Assembly (NCBI GenBank): GCA_001874365.1
Contig: MPDF01000001.1
Span: forward strand, 1-64,000
From: Gammaproteobacteria bacterium MedPE
GTDB lineage: Bacteria > Pseudomonadota > Gammaproteobacteria > Enterobacterales > Psychrobiaceae
DNA length: 64,000 nt
Reading direction: 5' to 3'
In this document: positions 35,146 through 43,500 of the stretch, in pieces
Layout of the letters: each line of letters opens with the position of its first letter
Numbering within the stretch: the stretch's first letter is position 1
Made by a program: the position numbers and the translations under genes
The notes under the pieces: generated by a model
Database searches by the model: none
The model's input: only the letters and a program-made list of their open reading frames with translations
Told to the model about the DNA's origin: nothing

Positions 35146-35239
35146 ATGTCTGCAATATCAAGTTATTGCACGCAAGTAATGTATTAGTGTTGGAAAGTAC
35201 GTATAATTGCGCGCTTTATAGAACACCGAGACTACTATT

Positions 35240-37342
35240 ATGTTGCCATACTTCGCTGCTTGCCCTAAAGGGCTTGAATACCTACTCGTTAAAGAGATTG
35301 AAGAACTAGGCGGGGTAGAAGTACGAGAGTCGCTTGCTGGTGTTCGTTTTAAGGCTAATTTAGCCGAAGCCTATACGATTTGTTTATGGTCTCGTTTGGC
35401 CAGCCGTATTTTATTATCTATCCATACTGACGAAGTTCATAGTACCCAAGATGTTTACGATGTTGTATATCGTGTCAATTGGCATGCTTATTTTGATAAT
35501 ACGCAAAGCATTGCCGTAGAGTTTTCAGGCACTAACGGTTTTATCAACAACACCCAATTTGGCGCGTTGAAGGCCAAAGATGCAATTGTTGATAAATTCA
35601 GAGATAGCGGCTTTGAACGGCCAAACGTTGATAAACAAAGTGCTAATATTCGTATTGAATGCCGCATGGTAAATAACAAACTTACCCTCGCAATCAACTT
35701 TTCAGGTCGTTCATTGCAACAACGCGGTTACCGTACTAATGCTGGTGAAGCACCGTTGCGTGAAAACTTAGCAGCAGCATTGATTATGCGTAGCGGCTGG
35801 GAAATCAATAAACCATTTTTTGACCCGTTTTGTGGTAGTGGCACATTAGTCATCGAAGCGGCATTAATGGCAGCTAATATTGCGCCGTCATTGACGCGAG
35901 AGCGCTTCTCATTTGAGTCGTTAAAAGCATTTAAACCAGAAATATGGCAAGAAATTAAGCAGGATGCCCAAGTCAAGGCGGATGAAAGTAAGTCCCGTAA
36001 ACAATTATGTATTCGCGGTAGTGATATGGACTCTGGTGTTTTAAATATCGCGCGTGATAACGCTCGCCGCGCTGGTGTGGAGCATCTAGTGAGTTTTGAC
36101 GTCGGTAACGCGCTTGAGATTAAGCCGCCATTTGGTAATCAAAAAGGTCATATAGTGACTAACCCGCCGTACGGTGAACGTCTTGGTGAGTTATTACCAC
36201 TGATCTTTATTTATCATGGTTTTGCAAAGGCGGTTAAAGCGAAATTTAATGGCTGGGAGCTTAGTGTATTTAGTTCGTCTATTGAACTACTCACTGCGAT
36301 TCGTTTAGCGCCGGATCATAAATACAAGTTGTTTAACGGTCAGCTTGAAGCGCTATTGGCTAACTATTCGATTGGCGACGGAGCGCTAAAGTCCGTATCT
36401 AAACAGGCTGAACCTTTTGCTAATCGCATGCTAAAGAATAATAAAGCATTGAGTAAATGGGCCAAAAGTGAAGGCATTGAAGCGTATCGTTTATACGATG
36501 CAGATTTACCTGATTACAACCTAGCGATTGACCGTTATGGTAAGCAGTGGATTGTTCAGGAATATGCGGCGCCAAAATATATGGATCCGTCAAAAACGCT
36601 ACGCCGTTTAATTGAAGCCTTTATTGTACTTGATCATTTGTTTGATATTGATAGTGATGATTTGATTTATAAAGTCCGTGAAGTGAAAAAGGGCGAAAAC
36701 CAGTATGAAAAAATTAACGAGCAAAAGAGTAAGTTCGCTGTTCAAGAATATAACGCGAAGTTTTTGATTAACAGTTCTGATTATTTAGATAATGGTTTGT
36801 TTTTAGATCATCGTTTAACGCGTCGTAAACTTGGTGAATTAAGTGAAGGCATGGATTTTCTGAATCTATTTTGTTACACCGGCACCGCGTCAGTTCACGC
36901 GGCGTTAGGCGGTGCCAAATCAACAACCAGCGTTGATATGTCACGTACTTATCTTGATTGGGCCAAAGAGAATTTCAAACTCAATAACCTACATGGCGAC
37001 CAATACAACTTCATTCAAATGGATTGCTTAAATTGGCTTAAACATTGTCAGCACGATTACGATTTGATATTTATTGACCCACCCACGTTCTCTAATTCAA
37101 AACGTATGGAGCAATCATTTGACGTTAATCGCGACCATGTTGAGCTTATTAAAGCGCTCAAACGCATCTTGCGCCCAGATGGTTTAATTATTTTCTCGAA
37201 TAATTCACGTCAATTTAAAATGAATCATCGTGATATTAAGGGCATTGGTTTACAGGCACAAGAAGTAACGGAACATACGATTCCTCGTGATTTTAAAGGA
37301 AATCCTAAGATTCATAATTGCTGGGAAATCACGCGTTTATGA
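35240..37342 (+). CDS. rlmL: Bifunctional 23S rRNA methyltransferase RlmKL (m2G2445 / m7G2069)
   Basis: A 700-residue fusion protein as in E. coli (702). The N-terminal THUMP region (about 45-155) and first methyltransferase domain, with FDPFCGSGTLVIEAA (about 195-209) and TNPPYGERLGE (about 306-316), make m2G2445. The second methyltransferase domain, with FCYTGTASVHAALGGA (about 545) and FIDPPTFSNSKRM (about 613), makes m7G2069. It starts at the ATG at 35240 with a TATAAT 33 bp upstream. Its stop overlaps the next start as ATGA (37339-37342). Conserved gene order with uup downstream matches E. coli. Confidence 0.96.
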   Translation: MLPYFAACPKGLEYLLVKEIEELGGVEVRESLAGVRFKANLAEAYTICLWSRLASRILLSIHTDEVHSTQDVYDVVYRVNWHAYFDNTQSIAVEFSGTNGFINNTQFGALKAKDAIVDKFRDSGFERPNVDKQSANIRIECRMVNNKLTLAINFSGRSLQQRGYRTNAGEAPLRENLAAALIMRSGWEINKPFFDPFCGSGTLVIEAALMAANIAPSLTRERFSFESLKAFKPEIWQEIKQDAQVKADESKSRKQLCIRGSDMDSGVLNIARDNARRAGVEHLVSFDVGNALEIKPPFGNQKGHIVTNPPYGERLGELLPLIFIYHGFAKAVKAKFNGWELSVFSSSIELLTAIRLAPDHKYKLFNGQLEALLANYSIGDGALKSVSKQAEPFANRMLKNNKALSKWAKSEGIEAYRLYDADLPDYNLAIDRYGKQWIVQEYAAPKYMDPSKTLRRLIEAFIVLDHLFDIDSDDLIYKVREVKKGENQYEKINEQKSKFAVQEYNAKFLINSSDYLDNGLFLDHRLTRRKLGELSEGMDFLNLFCYTGTASVHAALGGAKSTTSVDMSRTYLDWAKENFKLNNLHGDQYNFIQMDCLNWLKHCQHDYDLIFIDPPTFSNSKRMEQSFDVNRDHVELIKALKRILRPDGLIIFSNNSRQFKMNHRDIKGIGLQAQEVTEHTIPRDFKGNPKIHNCWEITRL

Positions 37343-37569
37343 GTCCGGTAATTTTATACTCGACTGATGGATGTCATTTATGCGAGCTTGCACAGCAGCA
37401 ACTAGAGCAATTGACACAGTCATTTGAGATAGTCGACATCATTGAAGACTCATCGTTAGTTGAAAAATATGGCACGCGAATTCCCGTCGTGCTTAATCAC
37501 AATTCTCAAGAACTCGGTTGGCCATTTGAGCTAAGCGAGTTACAAACATTTTTAGGTAGTTCATGTTAA
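37339..37569 (+). CDS. Glutaredoxin-like thiol-disulfide protein
   Basis: A 76-residue thioredoxin-fold protein (glutaredoxin-like, DUF836 type). The redox motif is CHLC at residues 12-15 (STDGCHLCELA), followed by the cis-proline strand TRIPVVL and a C-terminal helix. The ATG overlaps the rlmL stop (ATGA) and the 3' end overlaps the uup start by 7 bp, so the three genes are translationally coupled. An in-frame ATG further upstream within rlmL (37318) is rejected because this start fits the fold. The physiological partner is unknown. Confidence 0.87.
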   Translation: MSPVILYSTDGCHLCELAQQQLEQLTQSFEIVDIIEDSSLVEKYGTRIPVVLNHNSQELGWPFELSELQTFLGSSC

Positions 37570-39473
37570 TACGTTTAAGCAGTGCACAATTGGCATTTGG
37601 TACCCATGTCATTCTCGATAAAGCAGATTTTCAAGTGAACGCTAATGAACGCGTTTGTTTGGTTGGAAAAAATGGTACGGGTAAATCAACATTGATGAAA
37701 ATTGTCGCAAGACAAATGGATTTAGATGGCGGTGAATTACGTTACAACAATGAGATTGTTGTTGCACGATTAGAACAAGATCCGCCAGAAAAAGCAGAAA
37801 TGAGCGTGTTTGATTTTGTATCATCGGGCATTGCTCATGTTGGTGAACTCATTGCAAAATATCATCATGTACTACTTGAGTTAGAAACAAATTATTCTGA
37901 CGCGGTTATGGATAAACTTGCGAAGCTACAAGCTCAAATGGATGACAATGATGCTTGGTTGTTTGAAACTCGCATAAACACAGTACTTGAGCAATTGTCA
38001 TTACCTGCGGACAAGCAATTGAGTGAACTATCAGGTGGTTGGTTACGTAAAGCAGCACTGGCTAAAGCATTAGTTCAACAACCTGATGTATTGTTACTTG
38101 ATGAGCCAACCAATCATTTGGATTTAAATGCGATTGCGTGGCTTGAGAAAGTATTACTAGATTTTCGTGGCGCGATTGTATTTATTAGTCATGACAGGGC
38201 GTTTATTCGCAGCATGGCAACTCGTATTATTGATCTTGACCGTGGCAAACTCAGTTCATGGCCTGGGGGATACGAAGAATACCTTGTTGCAAAGGAAGAA
38301 GCATTACGTGTCGAGCAAGAGCAGAATGCGTTGTTTGATAAACGTTTAGCACAAGAAGAAGTCTGGGTCAGGCAGGGTATCAAAGCACGTCGTACTCGTA
38401 ACGAAGGCCGTGTTCGCGCGCTTGAACAATTACGTCGTGAACGCAAAGCCCGTACTGAAGTTGTTGGCAAGGCTAAAATGTCATTGGCGAGTACGTCTAA
38501 GTCTGGCAAATTGGTATTTGAAATTGAAGATATCAGTTATGCGTTTGAGACAAAACAAATTGTTAATAATTTTACTAGCCAAGTGATTCGTGGCGACCGC
38601 ATCGCATTAATTGGTCCAAATGGCTGTGGTAAATCAACACTGCTTAAAATGCTATTAGGAACGCTAACGGCACAAAGTGGTGAAATTAAGACGGGAACTT
38701 TGCTAGATGTTGCCTATTTTGACCAACATCGCGCTGCTCTTGATTTGGATAAAACCGTTCAAGAAAATGTGGGTGATGGTAAGGATGATGTGGAGCATAA
38801 CGGACGGACGCGTCATGTGTTAGGTTACTTACAAGACTTTTTATTTTCTCCAGAACGTGCAAGAACACCGGTTCGCGCGTTATCGGGTGGTGAAAAGAAT
38901 CGCTTGTTACTGGCAAAACTTTTCCTAAAGCCAAATAATTTACTGGTGCTTGATGAGCCAACCAATGATTTGGATATCGAAACATTAGAACTATTAGAGT
39001 CATTGGTGCATCAATATGACGGTACGTTATTACTGGTGAGTCATGATCGTGAGTTTATCGATAACACAGTAACGTCTAGTTGGTGGTTTGGTGCGAACGG
39101 CAGTATGAGTGAATTTGTGGGTGGTTTCCAAGATGCCGTCAATCAAGGCGCGTCATTATTTGATCCTGAAGCACACGAAGCCGATATTGTTGCAAAACAA
39201 CAAGCTCAAACTGATAAAGCTATTGAGCAAGCGTCTGTAAAAGCGGCGAAAAAACTGAGCTATAAAGATCAGCGTGAGTTAGAACAATTGCCAGACCGTA
39301 TGGAATCAATGGAAACTGAAATCGGTGAAATAGAACGTCAAATGGCTGACAATGGATTCTTCATGAAACCTGCCACTGAAACACAACCAGTGATTGATAA
39401 ATTGGCGCAGCTTAATGATGAGCTAGAGCAAGCGCTAGAACGCTGGGAATATTTGGCAAGTTTTGAAGATTAA
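37563..39473 (+). CDS. uup: ABC-F family ATPase Uup
   Basis: A 636-residue soluble ABC-F protein with two nucleotide-binding domains. The first shows GKNGTGKST, LSGGW and LLLDEPTNHLD. The second shows GPNGCGKST, LSGGEKNR and LVLDEPTNDLD. A C-terminal coiled-coil domain (about 555-636) is the Uup hallmark. Uup acts on ribosomes or DNA branches and, in E. coli, its loss raises precise excision of transposons. It overlaps the glutaredoxin-like gene by 7 bp. The rlmL-uup order is conserved with E. coli. The occurrence of two IS4 elements in the same window is probably coincidental. Confidence 0.95.
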   Translation: MLIRLSSAQLAFGTHVILDKADFQVNANERVCLVGKNGTGKSTLMKIVARQMDLDGGELRYNNEIVVARLEQDPPEKAEMSVFDFVSSGIAHVGELIAKYHHVLLELETNYSDAVMDKLAKLQAQMDDNDAWLFETRINTVLEQLSLPADKQLSELSGGWLRKAALAKALVQQPDVLLLDEPTNHLDLNAIAWLEKVLLDFRGAIVFISHDRAFIRSMATRIIDLDRGKLSSWPGGYEEYLVAKEEALRVEQEQNALFDKRLAQEEVWVRQGIKARRTRNEGRVRALEQLRRERKARTEVVGKAKMSLASTSKSGKLVFEIEDISYAFETKQIVNNFTSQVIRGDRIALIGPNGCGKSTLLKMLLGTLTAQSGEIKTGTLLDVAYFDQHRAALDLDKTVQENVGDGKDDVEHNGRTRHVLGYLQDFLFSPERARTPVRALSGGEKNRLLLAKLFLKPNNLLVLDEPTNDLDIETLELLESLVHQYDGTLLLVSHDREFIDNTVTSSWWFGANGSMSEFVGGFQDAVNQGASLFDPEAHEADIVAKQQAQTDKAIEQASVKAAKKLSYKDQRELEQLPDRMESMETEIGEIERQMADNGFFMKPATETQPVIDKLAQLNDELEQALERWEYLASFED

Positions 39474-39674
39474 GATGAACCTTTTATCAGGTTGTGAGTC
39501 TTTACTAGGTCAATGATGTAATCGCGGTTTCATGAGCGTTTACAAATAAAAACATAAGTTTAATTGCATCAAGGCTCATTCAAGTGAATAATGCCTTGCA
39601 TTAAATCGAGAAGTTAGCATACGACTACAGCAAATTATTGAATGTTAGGCGTTTTGCAGGTAACAGGAACAATA

Positions 39675-41552
39675 ATGAACAAAAAGTTACAACCTACAGT
39701 ACTCGCCATCGCACTCGCTGCTAGTTTTGGCGCCCAAGCTGCCACTGTTTACAAAATTGAAAATATTGATGAATTTTATAAAGTTAATGGCACTATTAAC
39801 AACAGTCGTAGTGGTTTTGGTGCGACACTAAATAACAGCGGTGATGTGCTTGGTGGTGCTTCTGGTACTTTCGCACCTTTGCTAAGTGAAGATGACCAAA
39901 ATACCATTAATAATAACCGTGTTGATGTGTCCTTAACGCAATTAGCAGCTAATGCGTCTAATAGCAGTATTAATCCGACTCGTGTTGTTAAGTTAATTCC
40001 ACAGTCTAACAACTCTGTTTTCGAGTTTGATACCAATAATTTACCTGAATTTATCAAGATATTTGATGAAACTATTACGCGAGACGGTCGAGATGTTTCG
40101 ACTATAGATTCGTTCGCTTTTGATGTGTCAGATACTGGCGTTATTGTGGGAACAACAAGTTCTGCTGCTTATGCTGTTGACGATCCAGATCAGTCAGAAG
40201 GTAACAGCGATAAAGACGATCCATTCTACGTTTATGACTATTCACAACGTGCAATGATTATTGATAACGGCGTGATAAAGGTATTTACTCCTGAGTTTTC
40301 TACTTATGGTGGCCAGAGCGGAATTACGGCAATTAATGACAATGGATTAGTTGTCGGTTATGCCAGTGTTGGTCTTGAAAATGACGCAAGAACGCGTATT
40401 GACACTGTCTGTCTAGATTCCTATAAAGATACCGTTCCGTTACAAGTATGTGCTGCTGGTTTTAGCGATGGTGGTCGTCGAAATACTGCAGTTCAGTATT
40501 ATTTACACGCCTATAGCTGGGAATATAGTAATGGTGAACTGACAAATCCGATAGACTTGGGGATTTTAACATCACCTATTAATGACAACGATGCTGACTC
40601 ATACAACAGCATCGCTCTTGATGTAAATAATAATGGTATTGCAGTAGGACGTAGTAAAACGTTTAGAGATCAGAAGAAAGAATTTCGCTATCGATTAGAC
40701 GTTGCTTCGGTATTTAAAGAAGGAACTGTTATTGATTTAATGGATCATTCTCAAAAGAATTGGCGTAATTCAAGTGCTAATGCTATCAATGATAATAACT
40801 TTGTCGTCGGGTTTGTGGAAAAAAGCATTGGTGGATTTTACCGAAAGAAATTCTTTATCTATGACGCAACAAGTGAAGATACTGCGTTAACTTTTCCAAA
40901 TGACTTTTCAAATAATGAATCAGATTTTGCATCCAATGCAAAGAGTATTAATGACAAGAGCCAAGTGGTAGGCTCTATCGAAATCGATAGTCAGAAAGTA
41001 GATAATGGGCGTCGAACTCACGGTTTTCTTTATGAACACAGTGATCAATCATTCAATGATATTAATGACTTGCTAACTTGTGAATCGAAAGGATACGTCA
41101 AAACGGGTAATGATTGGAAGAAATACCAGGTTGAAGCAACAGGCGGTAATGAGCAAAAGATTAGCTATGATGCTGATATAACTGTTGTAGATGCGTCTAA
41201 AATTGCAGAAGATGGGACAATCATTGCGACAGCATTAGTAACATTACCTCGTGTTAAAACCCGTTGGGTAGATGATAAAGGCAATGAAGTGACATCAACT
41301 ACTGAAGGTGCTGTTGAAGAATTAGTAATTGACGCAAACGGCGAACCTGTGTTCGATACAACTGCTAGTGGCGAACCGATTACAGAACAAATTCCGCGTG
41401 CGGTTATTCTAAAACCAACCGAGGGCGAAGCCTGTCAAGTTGTGGAAGAAGATTCGTTAGATTATAAGCAAGAGCGCCAAGGTGCAGGTTTTGGCTTAAG
41501 TGCTTTGTTAATTGCAACTGCTGGATTATTCTTACGTCGTTTTCGTCGATAA
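39675..41552 (+). CDS. DUF3466 exported protein with HAF-like repeats and a C-terminal sorting-type tail
   Basis: A 625-residue protein of the DUF3466 family. A signal peptide (MNKKLQPTVLAIALAASFGA, cleavage after QAA) is followed by about six HAF-type repeats of the pattern x-I/V-N-D/N-x-G-x-V-V-G: TLNNSGDVLGG, DVSDTGVIVGT, AINDNGLVVGY, DVNNNGIAVGR, AINDNNFVVGF and SINDKSQVVGS. The C-terminus has a Gly/Ala-rich stretch, a hydrophobic helix and a basic end (GAGFGLSALLIATAGLFLRR), like GlyGly-CTERM/rhombosortase signals. The ATG at 39675 with AGGA upstream is chosen. It lies between uup and rmf, as in Vibrio and Shewanella. Function unknown; probably a surface-attached propeller. Confidence 0.85.
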   Translation: MNKKLQPTVLAIALAASFGAQAATVYKIENIDEFYKVNGTINNSRSGFGATLNNSGDVLGGASGTFAPLLSEDDQNTINNNRVDVSLTQLAANASNSSINPTRVVKLIPQSNNSVFEFDTNNLPEFIKIFDETITRDGRDVSTIDSFAFDVSDTGVIVGTTSSAAYAVDDPDQSEGNSDKDDPFYVYDYSQRAMIIDNGVIKVFTPEFSTYGGQSGITAINDNGLVVGYASVGLENDARTRIDTVCLDSYKDTVPLQVCAAGFSDGGRRNTAVQYYLHAYSWEYSNGELTNPIDLGILTSPINDNDADSYNSIALDVNNNGIAVGRSKTFRDQKKEFRYRLDVASVFKEGTVIDLMDHSQKNWRNSSANAINDNNFVVGFVEKSIGGFYRKKFFIYDATSEDTALTFPNDFSNNESDFASNAKSINDKSQVVGSIEIDSQKVDNGRRTHGFLYEHSDQSFNDINDLLTCESKGYVKTGNDWKKYQVEATGGNEQKISYDADITVVDASKIAEDGTIIATALVTLPRVKTRWVDDKGNEVTSTTEGAVEELVIDANGEPVFDTTASGEPITEQIPRAVILKPTEGEACQVVEEDSLDYKQERQGAGFGLSALLIATAGLFLRRFRR

Positions 41553-41577
41553 AATAATTTAATAATAAATTCATATT

Positions 41578-41623
41578 AGGATCATTTACTTAACATATTG
41601 TTAGGGAAATGGTCCTTTTTTTT
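41578..41623 (+). terminator. Terminator after the DUF3466 gene
   Basis: AGGATCATTT and AAATGGTCCT (one wobble) pair across a 19-nt loop and are followed by seven or eight T. Confidence 0.75.
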
Positions 41624-41824
41624 CTTGATCTCACCATAATTTTTGGTTAAAAATAATACCGAAGCATCGAGAGTACCCTCTAATATTAAGCGTTTTTAGA
41701 TAGCGATTCAGGAAGAATAGCCTTGATAAAATCACTTAGTAAACGTCAAGAAGTTAGTATTTATCTAATATTTGATCAGTCTTTTATATTCACTATAAAT
41801 AGCTGATAAGTGAGGAAAAGTTTA

Positions 41825-42001
41825 ATGAATAGACAGAAACGGAACCGCAAAGAACGCGCTTTTTCAAAGGGTTATCAAGCAGGATTACACCAATTAAGTA
41901 GAGACAATTGTCCTTATCAAAACATCGAACAAAAAGAACAATGGTTAGGAGGCTGGCGTGAAGCATGTGAGCGAAGTGCTGAAGGATTTTATAATCGTTA
42001 A
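41825..42001 (+). CDS. rmf: Ribosome modulation factor
   Basis: A 58-residue basic protein that dimerises 70S ribosomes to inactive 100S particles in stationary phase. It shows the Rmf signature: MNRQKRNRKERAFSKGYQAG at the start, CPYQ in the middle and QWLGGWREA near the end, matching E. coli Rmf nearly throughout. GAGGAAAAG precedes the ATG at 41825; a GTG at 41810 in frame overlaps that site and is rejected. The leader of about 200 bp upstream is AT-rich. Its terminator downstream was split by the second IS4 copy. Confidence 0.95.
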   Translation: MNRQKRNRKERAFSKGYQAGLHQLSRDNCPYQNIEQKEQWLGGWREACERSAEGFYNR

Positions 42002-42022
42002 CTAGCATTTATTTAAGTCAGT

Positions 42023-42040
42023 AAAAAAGCACCTTAGGGT
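42023..42040 (+). terminator. Left half of the rmf/fghA terminator split by the second IS4 (with 10-bp duplication)
   Basis: AAAAAAGC is followed by the duplication ACCTTAGGGT (42031-42040). The other half, ATCTTAGTGT followed by GCTTTTTT, lies at 43463-43480. Using the left copy, the restored site has stem AAAAAAGCACC / GGTGCTTTTTT with loop TTAG. It lies 21 bp past the rmf stop. Confidence 0.8.
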
Positions 42041-42041
42041 C

Positions 42042-42078
42042 AATGCTAGTCAGTTAAGCTGACTGGCATTTCTTTTTT
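42042..42078 (+). terminator. Hairpin at the left end of the second IS4
   Basis: AATGCTAGTCAG, a TTAAG loop and CTGACTGGCATT pair at 11 of 12 positions and are followed by TCTTTTTTT. It is the same arrangement as at 25907 in the first element and would stop transcription arriving from rmf. Confidence 0.7.
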
Positions 42079-43373
42079 TATGGGGATATTTACTCGGTTT
42101 CGATTTCACACACCGCGAATATTTCCTATCCTCTTGCCTTATCGGCAACTTAAATAAGCACAATGTTTCTAGTAGGTGATTCCAGTGGGTTGGAATATTT
42201 CCTGGACTCATTATTGATACTGACGAAAAGTATTGAATGACTGCCATAGAGTAACTCGAAAAACTCAGTTGATTAGGCCATATTCCATCAACCTTAGATG
42301 CTGCTATAGTCATCATGCGTCGAATTAGATTGTACGCTAACAGTACGCCCCATAACTCTTGTTTTACCATATCAGGTCGCTTGCTTCTTAAGTGATAGGC
42401 GCTATTGAGCATCGTTTGCTTCATTTCTCGATAGCCCAGTTCAATTTCCCATCGATGGCAATATAAATCGACAATCTCATTGCTAGGAAAGCGTAATCGC
42501 TCTGTCATTGACGTTAAAATTCGATAACGCTTTCCTTTGATTGTTTTACTGATAAGTCGTGCCTCAATAATCTCAGGTACATCTGGGAAGTTCTTCTGGG
42601 CGTGCTTAGTTGCCTTTAATTTGATCGTTTTTACCAACACTTGAGATAACTTCATATTGTAAGTCTGGGCGTGCAGGAATAAGCCAATGACGTTGAGAGC
42701 CTGTTTGATGCCAACGATTTAATAGACCGAGTGAATAATAGCCTTTATCAAACATGGTAAGTGAATTATCTGGCGTACGTTCAATCAATTTCTGGGCTAG
42801 TTTCATCTCGTTAGTCTTGTAGTGGTCGACCTCACTACTAATTAACTGATGACTTGTTAATTCCATATGGCAAACCATACGCAGCTGTGGAAATCCCGTT
42901 TCACCATGTTGGTTACTTCCAGAAGAAAACGCTTCTCTATTGCTTGGCGAATCAGCTGCTCGCCAAACGACACCATCGACTGCTAATAAATTTAGACCAC
43001 TCCATGTTTCAAAGTTTTGTTGCTCATACATGGCTTTAGCAGAGACGTTAAAGACTTGTTTAATTGACTCTTCGCTGAGTCGTTGTCTTGCCTGAACTAT
43101 CGCACTAGGGGCGACAAGTTGGTTTTTACCTGGGAGCATAATATCGAGTTTAGTTGCAATATTCCAAACAGAATCTTTACGAAACATCGCCATGCCAATC
43201 ACCGACCACAATACCGCTTCAAGAGGGAGTCTGCGTTTGCGGACAGTTGTAATCCCTGCCTGCTTAAAGCCTTGTTGTATGATGTCTTCATCAAGAATTT
43301 CAGATAGTTTTTCGAAAGTATGATAGCGAGTACTTTCGAGAAGTGTATTTTGTAAGGCTTGTTCTATGTTCAC
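42050..43373 (-). pseudogene. IS4-family transposase broken by a frameshift
   Basis: Two overlapping frames cover one IS4-type transposase: residues up to [12 protein letters not shown] (43373 down to about 42620) and a second frame from [15 protein letters not shown] to the end (down to 42050). Aligned with the intact copy ([19 protein letters not shown]), about three residues are missing at the junction, consistent with a small deletion of 8 bp near 42620. DDE residues are in both parts ([32 protein letters not shown]). Start GTG at 43373 ([10 protein letters not shown]) aligns with E. coli IS4. Programmed frameshifting is unlikely because residues are lost and this IS group does not use it. 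Confidence 0.9.
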
Positions 43374-43408
43374 AAAAAAATCCGCAGTTAGAATCTAACT
43401 ACGGATTT
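43374..43408 (-). terminator. Hairpin plus T-run directly before the second transposase start codon
   Basis: On the minus strand, AAATCCGTAGTTAG, an ATT loop and CTAACTGCGGATTT pair at 13 of 14 positions (plus one wobble), followed by seven T and the GTG start. The arm sequence differs from the first copy while the structure is kept. Confidence 0.7.
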
Positions 43409-43462
43409 TCAAATGATCTTTAGGATCGGTCAACTGATCTATGCCTTAACTGATCAGCATTG

Positions 43463-43480
43463 ATCTTAGTGTGCTTTTTT
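43463..43480 (-). terminator. Right half of the rmf/fghA terminator (second duplication copy)
   Basis: ATCTTAGTGT (43463-43472) continues as GCTTTTTT. It lies 21 bp beyond the fghA stop codon on the minus strand, where that gene's terminator would be expected. Confidence 0.8.
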
Positions 43481-43500
43481 ACTTTCCGCTATCTAGTAAA

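Larger units (their letters stand above)
42041..43462 (-). mobile_element. Second IS4-family element, decayed, 1422 bp
   Basis: Ends are CAATGCTAGTCAGTTAAG (42041-42058) and, inverted, CAATGCTGATCAGTTAAG (43445-43462), 16 of 18 identical and close to those of the copy at 25906. A 10-bp target duplication with two differences (ACCTTAGGGT and ATCTTAGTGT) flanks it, which fits an older insertion that has drifted. The transposase is frameshifted. Its protein differs enough from the first copy that they are different IS4-group elements, not recent copies of each other. Confidence 0.92.

Noticed and set aside
42606-42660. Programmed ribosomal frameshift in the second transposase
   Set aside because: Comparison with the intact copy shows missing residues at the junction, and IS4-group elements encode transposase in one frame.
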